This document shows, one piece after another, positions 1 to 9,278 of a stretch of 50,285 bases of DNA. The stretch's first letter is position 1. Each line of letters begins with the position of its first letter. The notes beneath the pieces were generated by a model that had not been told where the DNA came from, made no database searches, and saw nothing but the letters and a program-made list of their open reading frames with translations. The stretch comes from Clostridium sp. DSM 8431 (GTDB lineage: Bacteria > Bacillota > Clostridia > Clostridiales > Clostridiaceae): the NCBI RefSeq assembly GCF_900116755.1, contig NZ_FPBY01000004.1, positions 1-50,285 of the forward strand. Direction: 5' to 3'. The translations under genes were made by a program, and so were the position numbers.

Positions 1-87
1 GCACTTCCGAACAAATGGTTTGATGAAATCAAACTATTTGACATGTCTAAGGTAGAAACAGCAGTTTTGCATTATTATAAAGAATAA
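1..87 (+). CDS. Group II intron reverse transcriptase/maturase, C-terminal fragment
   Basis: The first frame of the window reads 28 codons to a TAA at 85-87. The peptide contains PNKWFDEIKLFD, which resembles the PN(R/K)WFDE segment seen near the C terminus of group II intron-encoded proteins. The gene begins before the window, so catalytic RT motifs cannot be checked. The assignment is supported mainly by the intron domain V and VI RNA that follows directly. Taken alone the 28 residues would be weak evidence. Confidence 0.6.
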   Translation, partial: ALPNKWFDEIKLFDMSKVETAVLHYYKE

Positions 88-178
88 TGGAGACTTATCA
101 AGAGCCGTGTGCGAGGCCCGCATGCACGGTTTTGTGAGAGGAAAGACCTCAGAAAAAATATTTCTGAGGTTCACCTAC
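1..178 (+). mobile_element. Group II intron, 3' end (domains V and VI)
   Basis: Downstream of the maturase stop, 102-134 has the hallmarks of domain V: it opens with GAGCCGTGTGCG (containing the AGC triad), closes with a matching CGCATGCACGGTTTT strand, and has a 2-nt bulge. A second hairpin follows, with arms ACCTCAGAAA (145-154) and TTTCTGAGGT (161-170), and an unpaired A near 173 that fits the domain VI branch point. The intron would end near C178 (terminal AC). The exact splice boundary is not resolved and could lie a few bases later. The 5' part of the intron is outside the window. Confidence 0.8.
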
Positions 179-408
179 TCGATGTTTAGAAGAGCATGAA
201 AATTTTTAAGTGATTGAAAACTCGATAAATAAAATTTATTTTGTGGAATACGAAGTGTAAGTAAAGGAAATAATAAAAAAATAGTGTAATAATTACTAAA
301 AAAAAATAAAAAATTTTATTGAAATTTTGCTTATCAAGAATTAAAATAGAACAAGCGATAGTTAAAAAGAAAATGTAAAATAAAAATAAATATTGTAGTT
401 AAAAAAAC
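179..408 (+). other. AT-rich gap between intron and S10 promoter
   Basis: About 230 bases, very A-rich, with stops in all frames. I see no gene, no strong hairpin and no ribosome binding site here. It is the 3' exon of the group II intron; which gene or intergenic region the intron invaded cannot be told. Confidence 0.6.
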
Positions 409-437
409 TTGAAAATATTATTTGAAAATAGTATAAT
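409..437 (+). promoter_or_regulatory. Sigma-A promoter of the S10 operon
   Basis: TTGAAA at 409-414 and a perfect TATAAT at 432-437 are separated by exactly 17 bp. Transcription should begin near 444, giving a leader of about 195 nt before rpsJ. Confidence 0.85.
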
Positions 438-443
438 AAAGAA

Positions 444-638
444 GTTGCAGAGCAAACAGCGATGAGTCAAGAGGTTGCCGGACTTCCGGGTAATTCTTGA
501 TGAGTATGTCTGGATCTAGAATCCGACGACAGGGATCTATAGTTGTGTCTAAATGTTATGAAACACCAGGAACAGTTTATAGAATAACCGCTGTTGTGCG
601 CTCGAAGTAAAGCGTACATGAAAAGGAGGGAAATAAAG
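444..638 (+). promoter_or_regulatory. Structured 5' leader of the S10 operon
   Basis: This non-coding leader carries several complementary segments. AACAGCG (455-461) can pair with CGCTGTT (589-595) and close the whole domain. A hairpin spans 467-500 (TCAAGA with TCTTGA, and an inner CCGG pair). A second hairpin pairs TGTGCGCT (595-602) with AGCGTACA (611-618) and ends three bases before the AAGGAGGG ribosome binding site. The 589-595 and 595-602 pairings share base 595 and so compete slightly. Ribosomal protein leaders commonly mediate autoregulation. The identity of any ligand protein here is inference. Confidence 0.6.
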
Positions 639-947
639 ATGTCAAAACAAAAAATAAGAATAAGATTAAAAGCTTTCGATCATACAATATTAGATCAATC
701 AGCTGAAAAAATCGTTGAAACTGCAAAGTCAACAGGAGCTAAGGTGGCTGGTCCAGTACCATTACCAACTGAAAAAGACGTTGTAACAATATTAAGAGCA
801 GTTCATAAGTATAAAGACTCTAGAGAACAATTCGAAATAAGAACTCACAAGAGACTTATCGATATCGTTAATCCATCACCAAAGACAGTTGATGCATTAA
901 TGAGATTAAATCTACCAGCTGGTGTAGATATCGAAATAAAGCTTTAG
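639..947 (+). CDS. rpsJ: 30S ribosomal protein S10
   Basis: The 102-residue product is a full-length S10, part of the 30S head and, in NusE form, a partner of NusB in antitermination. The N terminus [15 protein letters not shown] and the segment containing [18 protein letters not shown] are typical of the family. The frame is open upstream to 594, but the ATG at 639 is chosen because AAGGAGGG lies at 623-630 and the family starts there. It is the first gene of the S10 operon, behind a consensus promoter and a structured leader. Confidence 0.97.
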   Translation: MSKQKIRIRLKAFDHTILDQSAEKIVETAKSTGAKVAGPVPLPTEKDVVTILRAVHKYKDSREQFEIRTHKRLIDIVNPSPKTVDALMRLNLPAGVDIEIKL

Positions 948-974
948 TAGCAAATAGTTTTAAATAGAAATATG

Positions 975-1011
975 AACTATTATGATTGCGTAAGCAATCC
1001 GCTAATTAGTT
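975..1011 (+). other. Intercistronic hairpin rpsJ-rplC
   Basis: GATTGC (984-989), loop GTAA, GCAATC (994-999) form a 6-bp stem with a GNRA-type tetraloop. An outer pair AACTA (975-979) with TAGTT (1007-1011) extends it. No T-run follows, so it is not a terminator. It sits just before the rplC ribosome binding site and could affect L3 translation or mRNA processing. Confidence 0.5.
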
Positions 1012-1027
1012 TTGGAGGTGCAAGTAA

Positions 1028-1657
1028 ATGAAAAAAGCTATTATTGGTAAGAAAATAGGAATGACTCAAATTTTCGACGAAAATGGTAAAGTAGTTCCAG
1101 TAACAGTAGTAGAAGCTGGTCCATGTGTTGTTGTTCAAAAGAAAACAACTGAAAATGATGGATATGAAGCTATAAAAGTAGGTTTTGGTGATATAAGAGA
1201 AAAATTAGTTAACAAACCTGCTAAAGGAGAATTCGCTAAGGCAGGAGTTTCTGTTAAGAGAACTCTTAAGGAATTCAGAATGGAAGATGTAAGTGAATAT
1301 GAAGTGGGTCAAGAAATTACTGCTGAAATATTTGCTGCAGGAGATAAAGTAGATGTATCAGGAGTTTCTAAAGGTAAGGGATTCCAAGGTGTAATTAAGA
1401 GATGGAACCAACAAAGAGGACCAATGTCTCACGGTTCTAAGTTTAAGAGAGCACCTGGATCAATGGGAGCTTCTTCAGATCCATCAAAGACATTCAAAAA
1501 CAAACGTATGCCAGGACATATGGGTTCAGAAAATAAAACTGTTATGAATTTAGAAGTAGTTAAGGTTATAGCTGAGAAGAACTTAATACTAGTTAAGGGT
1601 GGTATCCCAGGACCTAACAAAGGTACAGTAGTAATAAGAAACGCAGTTAAAGCTTAA
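1028..1657 (+). CDS. rplC: 50S ribosomal protein L3
   Basis: A 209-residue L3, normal length, an early assembly protein of the large subunit that reaches toward the peptidyl transferase centre. The N terminus [16 protein letters not shown] and the internal [12 protein letters not shown] plus [15 protein letters not shown] segments are the family signature. The ATG follows GGAGGTG with good spacing. It is the second gene of the S10 operon, in the order rpsJ-rplC-rplD usual for Firmicutes. Confidence 0.97.
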   Translation: MKKAIIGKKIGMTQIFDENGKVVPVTVVEAGPCVVVQKKTTENDGYEAIKVGFGDIREKLVNKPAKGEFAKAGVSVKRTLKEFRMEDVSEYEVGQEITAEIFAAGDKVDVSGVSKGKGFQGVIKRWNQQRGPMSHGSKFKRAPGSMGASSDPSKTFKNKRMPGHMGSENKTVMNLEVVKVIAEKNLILVKGGIPGPNKGTVVIRNAVKA

Positions 1658-1682
1658 TTTCTAGAAGAAAGGAGGAAGCAGG

Positions 1683-2303
1683 ATGCCTACAGTAGGATTA
1701 TTTAATAAAGAAGGAAAGCAAGTTGGTGATTTTACATTAAACGAAGGTGTATTCGGAGTTGAAGTAAATCAAGATGCTATGCATCAAGTAGTTGTTGCAT
1801 TACTTGCAAATAAGAGACAAGGAACTCAATCAGCTAAGACTAGAGCTGAAGTTAGAGGAGGCGGAATCAAACCTTGGAGACAAAAAGGAACTGGTAGAGC
1901 TAGACAAGGTTCAATCAGAGCTCCACAATGGATCAAAGGTGGTATAGTATTCGCACCAAAGCCAAGAGATTACAGAATCTCAGTGCCAAAGAGCATGAGA
2001 AGAGTAGCTCTTAAATCTGCTTTAACTAGTAAAGTTGTAGCAGGAGAAATGATTGTTATGGAAGATTTAGCTTTCGAATCAATCAAAACTAAACAAGTTG
2101 CTGAAATGATTAAAACATTAGGTTTCAAGAAAACTTTAATAGTAACTGCTGAAGCTGATGAAGTAGCTTACAAATCAGCTAGAAACATAGAAGGTGTTAA
2201 CATAATACCTGCAAACAACATCAATGTTTATGATTTATTAAAATATGAAAAAGTAATCATGACAAAAGATGCTGTATCAAAGATTGAGGAGGTGTACGCA
2301 TAA
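1683..2303 (+). CDS. rplD: 50S ribosomal protein L4
   Basis: A 206-residue L4, whose extended loop lines the nascent peptide tunnel. The basic loop [19 protein letters not shown], around residues 60-80, is diagnostic. In Escherichia coli L4 also represses its own S10 operon; whether it does so here is unknown, but the operon does have a structured leader. AGGAGG precedes the ATG. The stop TAA overlaps the rplW ATG by one base, indicating translational coupling. Confidence 0.97.
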   Translation: MPTVGLFNKEGKQVGDFTLNEGVFGVEVNQDAMHQVVVALLANKRQGTQSAKTRAEVRGGGIKPWRQKGTGRARQGSIRAPQWIKGGIVFAPKPRDYRISVPKSMRRVALKSALTSKVVAGEMIVMEDLAFESIKTKQVAEMIKTLGFKKTLIVTAEADEVAYKSARNIEGVNIIPANNINVYDLLKYEKVIMTKDAVSKIEEVYA

Positions 2304-2602
2304 TGAAAATGGTAAGCCATGATATAATCAGAAGACCTGTTATAACTGAAAAGACTATGACAGCTATGGCAGAAAATAAGTACACTTTCATAGTTCATAT
2401 CGATTCAAACAAATCTCAAATAAAGAGAGCTGTTGAAGAAGTATTTGGCGTTAAAGTTGCTAATGTTCAAACTATAAGAACTATGGGAAAAACTAAGAGA
2501 ATGGGCGTACATGTAGGAAAGAGAGCTGACTACAAGAAAGCTATAATTACACTTGCTGAAGGAAGCAAGGGTATAGAATTCTTCGAAGGTTTACAACAAT
2601 AG
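2303..2602 (+). CDS. rplW: 50S ribosomal protein L23
   Basis: A 99-residue L23, sitting at the tunnel exit where trigger factor and SRP dock in the bacteria studied. The N-terminal [11 protein letters not shown] and the segment [12 protein letters not shown] are family landmarks. The ATG at 2303 overlaps the rplD stop, and AGGAGG at 2287-2292, inside the end of rplD, is correctly spaced for it. An in-frame ATG two codons later is possible but sits further from the binding site. Confidence 0.96.
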   Translation: MKMVSHDIIRRPVITEKTMTAMAENKYTFIVHIDSNKSQIKRAVEEVFGVKVANVQTIRTMGKTKRMGVHVGKRADYKKAIITLAEGSKGIEFFEGLQQ

Positions 2603-2659
2603 TAAAGTGAAGTATTGGTACAACGGTACCAGATAAGCTTAAAAAAGGAGGGAAAACCA

Positions 2660-3493
2660 ATGGCAGTTAAAAAGTTTAGACCAACTACCCCTTCAAGAAG
2701 ACAAATGACTATGCCAACATTTGAAGAAATAACTTCAAATTCACCTGAAAAGTCACTTCTTGTTTCATTAAAGAAAACAGGTGGTAGAAATGCACAAGGT
2801 AAAATAACTGTTAGACATCACGGTGGTGGTGCTAAAAGAAAATATAGAATTATAGATTTCAAGAGAAATAAAGATGGAATTCCAGCAAAGGTTGCAACTA
2901 TAGAATACGATCCAAACAGATCAGCATATATCGCTTTAGTTGTATACGCAGATGGTGAAAAGAGATACATCATTGCTCCAGCAGGATTAAAAGTTGGAGA
3001 TACAGTAGTATCTGGATCAGAAGCAGATATCAAACCAGGAAATGCTCTTCCATTAAAGAACATACCAGTAGGTACAATAGTTCATAACATTGAATTACAA
3101 GCTGGTAAAGGTGGCCAATTAGTTAGATCTGCTGGTAACTCAGCACAATTAATGGCTAAGGAAGGTAACTATGCTACATTAAGATTACCTTCAGGTGAAA
3201 TGAGATATGTAAGAATAGAATGTAGAGCTACTGTCGGTACAATATCTAACTCAACTAATGATATAGTTAACTTAGGTAAGGCTGGTAGAAAGAGACATTT
3301 AGGATGGAGACCTACAGTAAGAGGTTCTGTAATGAACCCTAATGATCACCCTCATGGTGGTGGTGAAGGTAAGTCACCAGTTGGTAGACCAAGTCCAGTT
3401 ACTCCTTGGGGTAAACCAGCACTTGGATACAAAACTAGAAAGAATAAGAAGTATTCAGATAGATTCATTATTAAGAATAGAAACGCCAAGTAG
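2660..3493 (+). CDS. rplB: 50S ribosomal protein L2
   Basis: A 277-residue L2, needed for subunit joining and peptidyl transferase integrity. The C-terminal block [18 protein letters not shown] carries the conserved histidine. The frame is open upstream to 2615, but the ATG at 2660 follows AAAGGAGGG and gives [14 protein letters not shown], the usual N terminus. The gap after rplW (57 nt) has no terminator. Confidence 0.97.
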   Translation: MAVKKFRPTTPSRRQMTMPTFEEITSNSPEKSLLVSLKKTGGRNAQGKITVRHHGGGAKRKYRIIDFKRNKDGIPAKVATIEYDPNRSAYIALVVYADGEKRYIIAPAGLKVGDTVVSGSEADIKPGNALPLKNIPVGTIVHNIELQAGKGGQLVRSAGNSAQLMAKEGNYATLRLPSGEMRYVRIECRATVGTISNSTNDIVNLGKAGRKRHLGWRPTVRGSVMNPNDHPHGGGEGKSPVGRPSPVTPWGKPALGYKTRKNKKYSDRFIIKNRNAK

Positions 3494-3496
3494 TAA

Positions 3497-3519
3497 GAAG
3501 AGAATAGAGAATTCTCTTC
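3497..3519 (+). other. Intercistronic hairpin rplB-rpsS
   Basis: GAAGAGAAT (3497-3505) and ATTCTCTTC (3511-3519) form a perfect 9-bp stem with a 5-nt loop, without a downstream T-run. It lies between the rplB stop and the rpsS ribosome binding site. A possible processing or stability element. Confidence 0.5.
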
Positions 3520-3563
3520 CTAACTTGTCGGCGGCCTGATGTTTGTGAAGGGAGGCAAATTTA

Positions 3564-3842
3564 GTGAGTAGATCAGTTAAGAAGGGACCTTTTATCCATG
3601 CAGGATTATTAAAAAAGGTTGAAGAAATGAATGCAAGTGGAGATAAGAAAGTTGTTAAGACTTGGTCAAGAAGTTCAACAATTTTCCCACAAATGATAGG
3701 ACATACAATTGCTGTTCACGATGGAAGAAAGCATGTTCCTGTATATATATCAGAAGATATGGTTGGACATAAGCTTGGTGAGTTCGTATTAACAAGAACT
3801 TACAGAGGCCATGTTGACACAGATAAGAAATCTAAGAAATAA
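3564..3842 (+). CDS. rpsS: 30S ribosomal protein S19
   Basis: A 92-residue S19 from the head of the 30S subunit, which contacts S13 and the tRNA region. The N terminus [12 protein letters not shown] and the C-terminal segment [16 protein letters not shown] are typical. The start is GTG, placed 7 nt after GGGAGG; no better ATG exists. It follows rplB in the standard order. Confidence 0.96.
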   Translation: MSRSVKKGPFIHAGLLKKVEEMNASGDKKVVKTWSRSSTIFPQMIGHTIAVHDGRKHVPVYISEDMVGHKLGEFVLTRTYRGHVDTDKKSKK

Positions 3843-3868
3843 TAGAAGCCTGGAAAGGAGGATTATAG

Positions 3869-4213
3869 ATGGAAGCTAGAGAAGCTAAAGCCGTAGCTAA
3901 ATACGTAAGAATGTCTCCAATTAAAGTAGGAGCTGTTACTGATTTAATAAGAGGAAAAGATGTTAAAGAAGCTTTTGCTATTTTACAATATACTCCAAGA
4001 GAAGCTGCAGTAGTAATTAATAAAGTATTAAAGTCTGCTGTTGCAAATGCAGAAAACAATTTTGCATTAGATACAGATAAGTTATATGTATCAGAAATAT
4101 ATGTTGGTCAAGGTCCAACACTTAAGAGATTCAGACCTATGGACCACGGTAAAGCATTTAAAATTCTTAAGAAAACAAGCAATATAACAGTAGTTGTTAA
4201 AGAAAGAGCTTAG
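3869..4213 (+). CDS. rplV: 50S ribosomal protein L22
   Basis: A 114-residue L22, whose beta hairpin lines the exit tunnel and is a macrolide-resistance hot spot in other species. The segment [18 protein letters not shown] near the N terminus and the C-terminal [14 protein letters not shown] are the family hallmarks. AAAGGAGG precedes the ATG. It lies 26 nt after rpsS. Confidence 0.96.
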   Translation: MEAREAKAVAKYVRMSPIKVGAVTDLIRGKDVKEAFAILQYTPREAAVVINKVLKSAVANAENNFALDTDKLYVSEIYVGQGPTLKRFRPMDHGKAFKILKKTSNITVVVKERA

Positions 4214-4232
4214 AAGAAGGAGGGAAAGATAA

Positions 4233-4898
4233 GTGGGTCAAAAAGTAAATCCTCATGGACTTAGAGTCGGAGTAATTAAGGATTGGGACGCAAAGTGGTA
4301 TGCTGATAAGAAGAACTTTGCAGACAACTTAATAGAAGATGATAAGATAAGAAAATTCGTTAAAAAAGAACTTTTCTCAGCTGGTATTTCTAAAGTTGAA
4401 ATAGAAAGAACTACAAAAAGAGTTAAGTTAAATATACACACTGCTAAACCAGGTGTTGTTATAGGAAAAGGTGGAGCAGGTATTGAAGCTTTAAAAGCTA
4501 AATTAACTAAGATTATAGCTGGTAAGAACGTATTAATCAATATAGTTGAAGTTAAGAACGCTGAAGCAGATGCTCAATTAATGGCAGAAAACATTGCTGC
4601 TCAATTAGAAAAGAGAGTATCATTTAGAAGAGCTATGAAGCAAACAATCCAAAGAGCTATGAAACATGGAGTTAAAGGTGTTAAAACTGCTTGTTCTGGT
4701 AGACTTGGTGGAGCTGAAATGGCTAGAACTGAACAATATCATGAAGGAACAATTCCACTACAAACATTAAGAGCAGATATAGAGTATGGATTTGCTGAAG
4801 CAGATACAACATACGGAAAAATCGGAGTTAAGGTTTGGGTTTATAATGGAGAAGTGCTTCCAACTAAAAAGGTTGAGAAGGAAGAAGCTCAAGCATAG
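4233..4898 (+). CDS. rpsC: 30S ribosomal protein S3
   Basis: A 221-residue S3 at the mRNA entry channel. A type II KH domain is visible around residues 60-110 with the signature [14 protein letters not shown], followed by the C-terminal domain containing [11 protein letters not shown]. The start is GTG after GGAGGG, giving the canonical [11 protein letters not shown]. The C terminus ends in a short charged tail. Confidence 0.97.
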   Translation: MGQKVNPHGLRVGVIKDWDAKWYADKKNFADNLIEDDKIRKFVKKELFSAGISKVEIERTTKRVKLNIHTAKPGVVIGKGGAGIEALKAKLTKIIAGKNVLINIVEVKNAEADAQLMAENIAAQLEKRVSFRRAMKQTIQRAMKHGVKGVKTACSGRLGGAEMARTEQYHEGTIPLQTLRADIEYGFAEADTTYGKIGVKVWVYNGEVLPTKKVEKEEAQA

Positions 4899-4914
4899 AA
4901 AGGAGGAATAGATC

Positions 4915-5349
4915 ATGTTAATGCCTAAAAGAGTAAAGCATCGTAAGGTACAACGTGGTAGAATGAAAGGTAAAGCAACTAGAGGAAATTTCCTAGCTTA
5001 CGGAGATTTCGGTATTCAAGCTACTACTTGTGGTTGGGTAAAGAGTAACCAAATAGAAGCTGCCAGAATTGCTATTAATAGATACATTAAAAGAGGAGGA
5101 AAACTTTGGATAAAGATTTTCCCAGATAAGCCAATAACTAGTAAACCAATCGGTACTAGAATGGGTAAAGGTAAAGGAGCACCTGAATATTGGGTAGCTG
5201 TTGTTAAACCTGGTAGAGTATTATTCGAATTATCAGGAGTTAATGAAGAAGTTGCAAGAGAAGCAATGAGACTTGCATCACACAAACTTCCTGTAAAAAC
5301 TAAGTTTGTTACAAGAAGAGATTTTGAGGAAATGGGTGGTGAAGAATAA
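4915..5349 (+). CDS. rplP: 50S ribosomal protein L16
   Basis: A 144-residue L16, located near the A-site tRNA and needed late in 50S assembly. [19 protein letters not shown] and the block [16 protein letters not shown] are diagnostic. The first of two nearby ATGs is used, giving the usual MLMPK start, 8 nt after AAAGGAGG. The stop TAA overlaps the rpmC ATG by one base. Confidence 0.97.
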   Translation: MLMPKRVKHRKVQRGRMKGKATRGNFLAYGDFGIQATTCGWVKSNQIEAARIAINRYIKRGGKLWIKIFPDKPITSKPIGTRMGKGKGAPEYWVAVVKPGRVLFELSGVNEEVAREAMRLASHKLPVKTKFVTRRDFEEMGGEE

Positions 5350-5558
5350 TGAAGGCTAGAGAAGTTAAAGAATTAAGAGCAAGTAATCCTCAAGATTTAG
5401 TAGTAAAATTAGGAGACCTTAAAGCTGAATTATTCAACTTAAGATTCCAATTAGCTACAGGACAATTAGAAAATCCTATGAGAATAAGAGAAGTAAAGAA
5501 ATCTATAGCCCAAATAAAAACCATCTTAAGAGAAGAAGAGTTAAGGGTTCAACAGTAA
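5349..5558 (+). CDS. rpmC: 50S ribosomal protein L29
   Basis: A 69-residue L29, a small helical-hairpin protein near the tunnel exit next to L23. [10 protein letters not shown] and the segment [17 protein letters not shown] are standard. The start overlaps the rplP stop and has only a weak GGTGG-like binding site inside rplP, so it is probably translated by coupling. Confidence 0.96.
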   Translation: MKAREVKELRASNPQDLVVKLGDLKAELFNLRFQLATGQLENPMRIREVKKSIAQIKTILREEELRVQQ

Positions 5559-5580
5559 TTCTGGAAGGAGGTATGCCCTA

Positions 5581-5835
5581 ATGGAAAGAGGATTAAGAAA
5601 AAAAAGAATTGGTAGAGTTGTTTCAGATAAGATGGATAAGACTATCGTAGTTGCTGTTGAAACTAAGGTTAGACATCCACTATATGGAAAGACAGTTAAT
5701 AGAACTACAAAGTTCAAAGCTCATGATGAAAATAATGAAGCAAAAGTTAATGATACTGTATTAATAATGGAAACTAGACCATTATCTAAAGATAAGAGAT
5801 GGAGACTTGTTGAAATAGTTGAAAAAGCTAAATAG
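5581..5835 (+). CDS. rpsQ: 30S ribosomal protein S17
   Basis: An 84-residue S17, an OB-fold primary binder of 16S rRNA. The segments [16 protein letters not shown] and [20 protein letters not shown] are conserved, and the C-terminal [14 protein letters not shown] is present. AAGGAGG precedes the ATG. It follows rpmC as in other Firmicutes S10-spc clusters. Confidence 0.96.
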   Translation: MERGLRKKRIGRVVSDKMDKTIVVAVETKVRHPLYGKTVNRTTKFKAHDENNEAKVNDTVLIMETRPLSKDKRWRLVEIVEKAK

Positions 5836-5863
5836 GCTTTAAGACTGAAAGGAGGGTAATTCA

Positions 5864-6232
5864 ATGATACAACAACAAACCTTATTAAAGGTAGCAGACA
5901 ACTCAGGCGCTAAGGAAATAATGTGTATCAGAGTTTTAGGCGGATCTAAAAGAAAGTTCGGTAACATTGGAGATGTAATAGTTGCTAGCGTTAAAAGTGC
6001 AACACCAGGCGGAGTTGTTAAAAAAGGTGAAGTAGTTAAAGCTGTAATAGTTAGATCTGTAAGAGGATTAAGAAGAGCAGATGGTTCATATATTAAATTT
6101 GATGAAAATGCTGCAGTTATAATAAAAGATGATAAGCAACCAAGAGGAACTCGTATCTTCGGACCAGTTGCTAGGGAGCTAAGAGATAAAGAATTTAATA
6201 AGATATTATCATTAGCACCAGAAGTTCTATAA
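5864..6232 (+). CDS. rplN: 50S ribosomal protein L14
   Basis: A 122-residue L14, exactly the usual length, which forms part of inter-subunit bridges and binds the silencing factor RsfS in other bacteria. [19 protein letters not shown] and the terminal [20 protein letters not shown] are hallmark sequences. The ATG follows AAAGGAGGG. Confidence 0.97.
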   Translation: MIQQQTLLKVADNSGAKEIMCIRVLGGSKRKFGNIGDVIVASVKSATPGGVVKKGEVVKAVIVRSVRGLRRADGSYIKFDENAAVIIKDDKQPRGTRIFGPVARELRDKEFNKILSLAPEVL

Positions 6233-6250
6233 TAGAAGGAGGTGGCTTAC

Positions 6251-6565
6251 TTGAAGATACATGTAAAAAAGAACGATACTGTAGTCGTAATTTCAGGTAA
6301 AGACAAAGGTAAGACTGGAGAAGTTTTAAAAGCATATCCTAAAACAGGAAAAGTCCTTGTTAAAGGAGTTAACATAGTTAAGAAGCACCAAAAAGCTACA
6401 AGAAACCAAGCTGAAAGTGCTATTATAGAAAGAGAAGCTGCTATAAACAGCTCAAAAGTAATGTTATATTGTACAAAATGCAAATCTGCTACAAGAATTA
6501 GCACTAAGTTATTAGAAGACGGAGCTAAAGTAAGAGTTTGCAAGAAGTGCGGCGAAACATTCTAA
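6251..6565 (+). CDS. rplX: 50S ribosomal protein L24
   Basis: A 104-residue L24, an assembly initiator with an N-terminal KOW motif (ISGKDKGKTGEVLK). The frame opens with a GTG at 6242, but that codon overlaps the AGGAGG itself (6237-6242). The TTG at 6251 has proper 8-nt spacing and gives MKIHVKKNDT, matching the family start. The C-terminal part has two CxxC pairs (CTKC and CKKC), which look like a zinc ribbon and occur in many Firmicutes L24 proteins. Confidence 0.93.
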   Translation: MKIHVKKNDTVVVISGKDKGKTGEVLKAYPKTGKVLVKGVNIVKKHQKATRNQAESAIIEREAAINSSKVMLYCTKCKSATRISTKLLEDGAKVRVCKKCGETF

Positions 6566-6589
6566 GATTCTGAAAGGAGGTAACTCAGC

Positions 6590-7132
6590 ATGATGACAAG
6601 ACTTCAAGAGAAGTATGAAAAAGAAATTATACCAGCAATGATCGAAAAGTTCGGATATAAAAATATAATGGAAGTTCCAAGACTTGAAAAAATAGTAATC
6701 AACATGGGTGTTGGTGAAGCTAAAGAAAACCAAAAAGTTTTAGAGTCTGCAGTTAATGATTTAACTATAATAGCTGGTCAAAAACCAATATTAACTAGAG
6801 CAAGAAAATCAGTTGCAAACTTTAAAATAAGAGAAAATATGCCAATAGGTTGTAAAGTTACATTAAGAAAGGCAAAGATGTATGAATTTGCTGACAAATT
6901 AATGACAATAGCTTTACCAAGAGTTAGAGATTTCAGAGGTGTTTCAAGTAAGGCTTTTGATGGTAGAGGTAATTATTCTCTAGGAATTAAGGAACAATTA
7001 ATATTCCCAGAAATAGAATACGATAAGATCGATAAGGTAAGAGGAATGGATATCATCTTCGTTACAACTGCAAACACTGACGAAGAAGCAAGAGAATTAT
7101 TAAGATTCCTTGGAATGCCATTCGCTCATTAA
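6590..7132 (+). CDS. rplE: 50S ribosomal protein L5
   Basis: A 180-residue L5, which binds 5S rRNA and contacts the P-site tRNA. Conserved stretches include [27 protein letters not shown] and PIGCKVTLR. Two adjacent ATGs (6590 and 6593) are possible; the first has 9-nt spacing to AAAGGAGG and is chosen. The C terminus [12 protein letters not shown] is complete. Confidence 0.97.
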   Translation: MMTRLQEKYEKEIIPAMIEKFGYKNIMEVPRLEKIVINMGVGEAKENQKVLESAVNDLTIIAGQKPILTRARKSVANFKIRENMPIGCKVTLRKAKMYEFADKLMTIALPRVRDFRGVSSKAFDGRGNYSLGIKEQLIFPEIEYDKIDKVRGMDIIFVTTANTDEEARELLRFLGMPFAH

Positions 7133-7147
7133 TAAGGAGGGATAGTT

Positions 7148-7333
7148 GTGGCACGTAAAGCTATAATTGAAAAGTGGAGCAAAGAACCAAAGTATAAGAC
7201 TAGAGCTTATACTAGATGTAGAATATGTGGTAGACCACATGCAGTACTTAAAAAATTCGGTATATGCCGTATTTGCTTTAGAGAACTTGCTTACAAGGGC
7301 CAAATCCCTGGTTGCAAGAAAGCAAGTTGGTAA
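7148..7333 (+). CDS. rpsZ: 30S ribosomal protein S14 type Z (zinc-binding)
   Basis: A 61-residue short S14 with two CxxC pairs (Cys24/Cys27 and Cys40/Cys43), so it is the zinc-binding C+ form. It ends in the canonical PGCKKASW. The start is GTG after AAGGAGG. It sits between rplE and rpsH in the spc-type order. Firmicutes may also carry a zinc-free paralogue elsewhere; none is in this window. Confidence 0.96.
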   Translation: MARKAIIEKWSKEPKYKTRAYTRCRICGRPHAVLKKFGICRICFRELAYKGQIPGCKKASW

Positions 7334-7363
7334 TATAAAGATAGTCGAAAGGAGGCACAATTA

Positions 7364-7762
7364 ATGGTTATGACAGATCCTATAGCAGATTTGCTAACAC
7401 GTATCAGAAACGCAAATGCTGTTAGACATGAAGTAGTAGAGGTACCTTCTTCAAATATAAAGAAGGCTCTTGCAAATATATTATTACAAGAAGGATATAT
7501 TAAGGAAATTAACGAATATAACGATGGAGTAGTTCCAATGTTAAGAATTTCACTTAAATATGGTTCAAACAAAGAAAGAGTTATCACTGGTATAAAGAGA
7601 ATATCTAAGCCAGGTTTAAGAGTTTACTGTAAGAAAGACGAAACTCCAAAGGTATTAAACGGACTAGGAATAGCTGTTATATCTACATCAAAAGGAATCA
7701 TGGTAGATAGAGAAGCTAGAAAAATGGGACTAGGCGGAGAAGTAGTTTGCTACGTTTGGTAA
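7364..7762 (+). CDS. rpsH: 30S ribosomal protein S8
   Basis: A 132-residue S8, a primary 16S rRNA binder that in Escherichia coli represses the spc operon by binding near rpl[17 protein letters not shown] and the C-terminal [11 protein letters not shown] are hallmarks. The ATG at 7364 is 8 nt after GGAGG; a second in-frame ATG at 7370 is the shorter alternative. Confidence 0.97.
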   Translation: MVMTDPIADLLTRIRNANAVRHEVVEVPSSNIKKALANILLQEGYIKEINEYNDGVVPMLRISLKYGSNKERVITGIKRISKPGLRVYCKKDETPKVLNGLGIAVISTSKGIMVDREARKMGLGGEVVCYVW

Positions 7763-7828
7763 AACATATATTATAGAAAATATAGTAACAAATTTAATTT
7801 GTTCAAAGAAACAACAGGAGGTGCAATT

Positions 7829-8371
7829 ATGTCTAGAGTAGGTAGATTACCAATAACTATACCTGCTGGCGTAACTGTTACTGTAACACCAGACAATGTT
7901 GTTACAGTAAAAGGGCCAAAAGGTGAGTTAGTAAAAGCTATGCACAAAGACATGAATATAGTGGTTGAAAACAACGAAGTTGTTGTTACAAGACCAAGTG
8001 ATCAAAAAGATCATAGAGCTCTTCACGGATTAACAAGAGCACTTATAAATAACATGGTAATTGGAACTAATGAAGGTTATCAAAAGACTTTAGAATTAGT
8101 TGGTGTAGGTTATAGAGCTCAATTACAAGGTAAGAAGCTTGTAATGAATCTTGGATTCTCACACCCAGTTGAAGTTGAGCCAATGGATGGAATTACTTTC
8201 GAAACTCCAGCTCCAACAAAAGTTGTGATCAAGGGTATCGATAAGGAAAGAGTAGGAGCTCAAGCTGCTGATATAAGACGTTGGAGAAGACCAGAACCAT
8301 ACAAAGGTAAGGGTATTAAGTTTGAAGGCGAATATATCAGACGTAAAGAAGGTAAAACTGGTAAGAAATAA
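7829..8371 (+). CDS. rplF: 50S ribosomal protein L6
   Basis: A 180-residue L6 near the elongation factor binding site. [15 protein letters not shown] and the terminal segment [11 protein letters not shown] are standard. The frame is open back to 7799, but the ATG at 7829 follows AGGAGGTG and matches the family start. The 66-nt gap after rpsH is AT-rich and contains no terminator. Confidence 0.97.
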   Translation: MSRVGRLPITIPAGVTVTVTPDNVVTVKGPKGELVKAMHKDMNIVVENNEVVVTRPSDQKDHRALHGLTRALINNMVIGTNEGYQKTLELVGVGYRAQLQGKKLVMNLGFSHPVEVEPMDGITFETPAPTKVVIKGIDKERVGAQAADIRRWRRPEPYKGKGIKFEGEYIRRKEGKTGKK

Positions 8372-8389
8372 TAGGAAGGAGTGAGCTTT

Positions 8390-8749
8390 ATGTTCAAGAA
8401 GGCTGATAAGAAGGCAAAGAGAGCAAGACGTCACCTTAGAGTACGTAAGAAAGTTTTCGGTACTCCTGAAAGACCAAGACTTTCAGTATATAGAAGTTCA
8501 AAAAATATATACGCACAAATTATTGATGATGTAAATGCTGTAACTTTAGTTGCTGCTTCAAGTGTTGAAAAAGATTTTTCAGCTAAAGGTGGTAACAAAG
8601 AAGGAGCTAAAGTTGTTGGTGAATTAGTAGCTAAGAAAGCTTTAGATAAAGGAATTACAGAAGTTGTATTTGATAGAGGTGGATACATCTATCACGGAAG
8701 AGTACAACAATTAGCAGAATCTGCTAGAGAAGCAGGATTAAAGTTCTAA
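8390..8749 (+). CDS. rplR: 50S ribosomal protein L18
   Basis: A 119-residue L18, a 5S rRNA-binding protein with a basic N-terminal tail ([19 protein letters not shown]). Conserved segments [18 protein letters not shown] and [24 protein letters not shown] are present. A GTG at 8381 overlaps the ribosome binding site AAGGAGTG, so the ATG at 8390 is taken as the true start. Confidence 0.96.
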   Translation: MFKKADKKAKRARRHLRVRKKVFGTPERPRLSVYRSSKNIYAQIIDDVNAVTLVAASSVEKDFSAKGGNKEGAKVVGELVAKKALDKGITEVVFDRGGYIYHGRVQQLAESAREAGLKF

Positions 8750-8767
8750 TAATAAGGAGGGAAATAA

Positions 8768-9265
8768 ATGAGAATCGATCCTAGTACACTAGACCTTAAG
8801 GAAAAGGTTGTTTTCATAAACAGAGTTACTAAGGTTGTTAAGGGTGGTAGAAACTTCAGATTCAGCGCACTTGTAGTTGTCGGAGACGAAAACGGTCATG
8901 TTGGTGTTGGTATGGGTAAATCTATTGAAATCCCTGTAGCAATTAGAAAAGGAATAGAAGATGCTAAGAAGAACCTAGTAGAAGTTTCTATGGTTGGAAC
9001 TACAGTTCCTCACGAAATCTACGGAACTTTCGGAACTGGTAAGGTTCTTATAATGCCAGCTAAAGAAGGTACAGGAGTTATCGCTGGTGGACCAGCAAGA
9101 GCTGTACTTGAATTAGCAGGATTAAAGGACGTTAGAGCTAAGTCTCTAGGTTCAAATAATCCAAGAAACATGGTAAATGCAACAATTAACGGATTAGCAA
9201 ACTTAAGAACAGCTGAAGATATAGCTAGATTAAGAGGAAAATCTGTTGAAGAGATATTAGGTTAG
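8768..9265 (+). CDS. rpsE: 30S ribosomal protein S5
   Basis: A 165-residue S5, involved in decoding fidelity and mRNA helicase activity at the entry tunnel. The N-terminal S5 double-stranded RNA-binding domain ([20 protein letters not shown]) is followed by the C-terminal domain with [12 protein letters not shown] and [23 protein letters not shown] precedes the ATG. Confidence 0.97.
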   Translation: MRIDPSTLDLKEKVVFINRVTKVVKGGRNFRFSALVVVGDENGHVGVGMGKSIEIPVAIRKGIEDAKKNLVEVSMVGTTVPHEIYGTFGTGKVLIMPAKEGTGVIAGGPARAVLELAGLKDVRAKSLGSNNPRNMVNATINGLANLRTAEDIARLRGKSVEEILG

Positions 9266-9278
9266 GAGGTATCTTGCG

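Noticed and set aside
6242-6250. GTG at 6242 as rplX start
   Set aside because: This codon overlaps the AGGAGG itself, so a ribosome could not use both. TTG at 6251 has normal spacing and matches the family N terminus.
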